From contig NZ_JAGWDK010000001.1 of NCBI RefSeq assembly GCF_018398875.1, positions 310,001 to 374,000 of the forward strand: DNA of 64,000 bases, in the 5' to 3' direction. The stretch is from Bradyrhizobium sp. sGM-13. GTDB lineage: Bacteria > Pseudomonadota > Alphaproteobacteria > Rhizobiales > Xanthobacteraceae. Both the position numbers and the translations under genes were made by a program. Of this stretch, positions 62,004-64,000 are shown in pieces. Each line of letters begins with the position of its first letter. The first letter of the stretch is position 1. The notes under the pieces are model-generated. The model ran no database searches. It had not been told where the DNA came from and worked only from the letters and a program-made list of their open reading frames with translations.

Positions 62004-62773
62004 GATTTTTGGGCGCCATAGCCGCCACATTGCTGGTGGTGGGCGCCGTCGGCGCAGCCGAGATCCCGCAAGCCGACCGCCGTTCCGGCTACAGCTTCAT
62101 GAAGCCGGACACAAAAACCATGCAGGACGACGACACTGCTAATCCCGGCATGCTCTGGGTGCTCAATGGCGAGACACTGTGGAACCGCAAGGCGGGCGCC
62201 GCCGACAAAGCGTGCGCCGATTGCCATGGCAATGCACGCGCAAGCATGAAGGGCGTGGCCGCCCGCTACCCCGCGTTCGACAAGGCAACCGGCCGCCCCA
62301 TCGATCTGGAACAGCGCATCAATTCGTGCCGTACCAACCACCAACAGGCGACGCCGCTGGCGTTCGAGAGCCGCGAGCTGCTGTCACTGACAGCCTTTGT
62401 CGCGCGGCAATCACAGGGCGTTCCGATCGAAACCGGAGCCGACCCGCAGCTCGCGCCGTTCGTCGCCAAAGGACGCGAGCTCTACATGCAGCGGCAGGGC
62501 CAGCTCAATCTCGGCTGCACCAACTGCCATGACGACAATTGGGACAAGCGGCTCGCCGGCGCCGCGATCACACAAGGACACCCGACCGGCTACCCGCTCT
62601 ACCGGCTGGAATGGCAATCGCTGGGTTCGCTGCAGCGCCGCCTGCGCGCCTGCATCACCGGCATCCGCGCGCAGGCCTATGATTACGGCGCGCCGGAACT
62701 GGTTGAACTGGAATTGTACCTGATGTCGCGAGCGCGCGGGATGGCGATGGAAGCGCCGGCGGTGCGGCCTTAG
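62000..62773 (+). CDS. soxA: Diheme sulfur oxidation cytochrome SoxA
   Basis: This 257-residue periplasmic cytochrome has a signal peptide ending near VGAAE and two heme sites: CADCH (72-76) and CTNCH (173-177). C110 in INSCRTNHQ and the active-site cysteine C218 in LRACITGIRAQ, which carries the persulfide in SoxAX, are both present. It would work with SoxX to load sulfur onto SoxY. It is the last gene of the cluster; no soxB, soxC or soxD follows. Confidence 0.92.
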   Translation: MRFLGAIAATLLVVGAVGAAEIPQADRRSGYSFMKPDTKTMQDDDTANPGMLWVLNGETLWNRKAGAADKACADCHGNARASMKGVAARYPAFDKATGRPIDLEQRINSCRTNHQQATPLAFESRELLSLTAFVARQSQGVPIETGADPQLAPFVAKGRELYMQRQGQLNLGCTNCHDDNWDKRLAGAAITQGHPTGYPLYRLEWQSLGSLQRRLRACITGIRAQAYDYGAPELVELELYLMSRARGMAMEAPAVRP

Positions 62774-62917
62774 CTCCTCGTGGTGCGGAGCGCGTAGCGG
62801 GTCTCCTCACTACAAAGCCCGGAGACAAAATCGCGAAAACAACCCCATGCAAAGTAGAGCGACCCCGGCTCGCAGCACTCGCGCTGCTTGTCGGGACACG
62901 TTTGTCGTCGTAGCGCT

Positions 62918-63691
62918 TTACCGCTCCGCGAACGCCTTCTCGACCACGAACTGGGCCGGCTCGCCGTGATTGCCTTCGACAAATCCCTTGCCGCTCAGCA
63001 GCGCGCGCGTATCCGTCACCAGCGCAGGGCTGCCGCAGATCATGACGCGGTCATGGGCCGGATCGAGCGAGGCCAGCCCGATGTCGGCGAACAGCTTGCC
63101 GGAAGTGATCAAGTCGGTGATGCGGCCGCGGTTGCGGAAGGGATCGCGGGTCACGGTCGGATAATAGATCAACTGGTTGCGAACATACTCGCCGATCAGC
63201 TCGTCGTTCGGCAGCTTTTCGGTGATCATCTCACCATAGGCGAGTTCGGCGACGCGGCGGCAGCCGTGCAGCAGCACCACCTTCTCGAACCGTTCATAGG
63301 TCTCGGGGTCCTTGATCACGGAAAGGAACGGCGCCAGCCCGGTGCCGGTACCGATCAGATAGAGGTTGCGGCCGTCCTCGAGGTTATCGATGACCAGCGT
63401 ACCGGTCGCCTTGCGGCTGACGATGATTTCGTCGCCCTGCTTTTAGTGCTGGAGCCGCGAGGTGAGCGGGCCATCCGGCACCTTGATCGAGAAGAACTCG
63501 AGCCGGTCCTCGTAATTGGCGCTGGCGACCGAGTAGGCGCGGAGCAGCGGCTTCTCGCCGACCTTCAGGCCGATCATCGTGAATTCGCCATTGCGGAAAC
63601 GGAACGAGGGATCGCGCGTGGTGGTGAAGCTGAACAGCGTATCGGTCCAGTGATGAACGCTCAGCACGCTTTCCTGGTTGAAATTGCTCAT
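62918..63691 (-). pseudogene. fpr: Ferredoxin-NADP reductase interrupted by one in-frame stop
   Basis: The whole span is one frame of 257 codons, the normal length of an FNR of the Fpr type. It has the FAD motif RAYSVAS (51-57), then an in-frame TAA at codon 83 (63443-63445), where homologues read about LQHLKxGD. Beyond the stop, KQGDEIIVSRKATGTLV, GTGTGLAPFLSVIKDPE and the C-terminal VEKAFAER are intact. One codon change would restore it, so this is either a recent pseudogene, a read-through case or a sequencing error. Confidence 0.85.
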
Positions 63692-63731
63692 CGCACCGTT
63701 CCTTGATTTACAAGCCGGATTGACCGGCTAA

Positions 63732-63766
63732 ATCATTCGTATACGATCATTCGTATACAAACGAAT
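63732..63766. promoter_or_regulatory. Tandem 14-bp operator-like repeat between fpr and amidohydrolase
   Basis: ATCATTCGTATAC occurs twice with a 14-base period (63732 and 63746), followed by ACAAACGAATA, so ATTCGT also has an inverted partner. The first copy includes the palindrome TCGTATACGA. The site lies about 41 bases before the fpr start and 70 before the amidohydrolase start. It looks like an operator for a GntR- or TetR-type regulator not encoded here. Confidence 0.6.
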
Positions 63767-63836
63767 AATCCAGCTTGATCCGGTCGTCAAGCCGGGCAGA
63801 ATGTCCGGCGAAGGCATTGAACCAAAAGGAAAAACC

Positions 63837-64000
63837 ATGGCCCACGACGCACCCCAGGCGACCGGTCCGAGCAAGCTGGTGATCCGCAATATCGGACTCG
63901 TGCTATCGGGGGCTTTGGAAAAGCCGATCCTGGATGCCGACACGATCGTGGCCGAGAACGGCAAGATCACAGCCATCGGCCGCTTCAAGGACTGCAATAC
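63837..64000 (+). CDS. Amidohydrolase-family protein, N-terminal part
   Basis: The first 54 residues of a gene that runs past the window end. The sequence KLVIRNIGLVLSGALEKPIL, DADTIVAENGKITAIG is the N-terminal beta-sandwich strand pair of the amidohydrolase superfamily. It resembles enamidase-type enzymes of nicotinate catabolism in its opening strand, which is only a hint. AAAAGGA lies upstream of the ATG. It is divergent from the interrupted fpr gene. Confidence 0.75.
   Translation, partial: MAHDAPQATGPSKLVIRNIGLVLSGALEKPILDADTIVAENGKITAIGRFKDCN

Noticed and set aside
62774..62917. Possible dispersed element in the gap after soxA (CGCGAAAACAACCCCATGCA)
   Set aside because: It reminds me of a repeat in Bradyrhizobium genomes, but it occurs only once in this window, so I cannot support it.
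1..64000. CRISPR arrays, rRNA, tRNA, prophage or integrative element
   Set aside because: I found no regularly spaced repeats with unique spacers, no tRNA-like cloverleaf, no integrase, transposase or structural phage gene on either strand; this was by eye and a small RNA could be missed.

Overview
The window is high-GC DNA whose gene content, gene order and dispersed repeats fit an alphaproteobacterium of the Bradyrhizobium / Nitrobacteraceae group. This taxonomic call rests on gene content and remembered repeat families, not on a search. It looks like an ordinary chromosomal segment of a metabolically versatile soil bacterium. I see no rRNA, tRNA, CRISPR array, insertion sequence, integrase or phage gene.

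Layout. 0-7.7 kb: tail of a LuxR-type regulator, then a minus-strand nitrate assimilation operon, nrtABC - FAD oxidoreductase - nitrate reductase, behind a long structured leader. 7.7-15 kb: intradiol dioxygenase, family VIII esterase, HWE histidine kinase, and a TRAP transporter (dctP-Q-M) with a hairpin after dctP. 15-26.5 kb: XRE regulator, a crotonase lacking both catalytic Glu residues, an isopropylmalate-dehydrogenase-like enzyme, Zn alcohol dehydrogenase, a five-gene peptide-type ABC importer and a family III CoA-transferase. 26.5-32 kb: glycogen synthase, patatin, 3-hydroxybutyrate dehydrogenase with a divergent LysR regulator. 32-39 kb: an orphan NuoB, peroxiredoxin-like, DUF302, cupin, two convergent MFS and a PRC-barrel gene, plus a flavoprotein remnant. 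39-44.5 kb: ABC exporter, glycogen-debranching-type enzyme and a divergent GT4 glycosyltransferase. 44.6-47.3 kb: alkylsulfatase and a decayed Bug-type binding protein.

47.3-53.7 kb is the best candidate for an undescribed system. A divergent NMT1-type binding protein and a TetR gene are followed by a permease, a Rossmann epimerase-like protein whose YxxxK motif reads YAQSC, a GNAT, a DHDPS-like aldolase and an ABC ATPase. Two near-identical 16-bp palindromes (14/16 matching) sit just before tetR and just after it, so one repressor probably controls both arms. The pieces describe import plus catabolism of one unknown small molecule.

53.8-64 kb: a DHA2-type MFS pump; a MarR / DUF1772 divergent pair with two operator palindromes; then a molybdenum hydroxylase (small and large subunits), a small cytochrome c, a flavocytochrome c flavoprotein and soxX-Y-Z-A. 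soxB and soxCD are absent here, and the SoxY C-terminus ends AACTEEVI instead of the usual GGCGG arm. Next come a ferredoxin-NADP reductase interrupted by one in-frame TAA, a tandem 14-bp operator-like repeat and the start of an amidohydrolase.

Two dispersed repeat families have three copies each in the window. In the second, every copy begins exactly at the TAG stop codon of its neighbouring reading frame. Starts were chosen from Shine-Dalgarno spacing and family length; where they differ from the longest possible frame this is stated.
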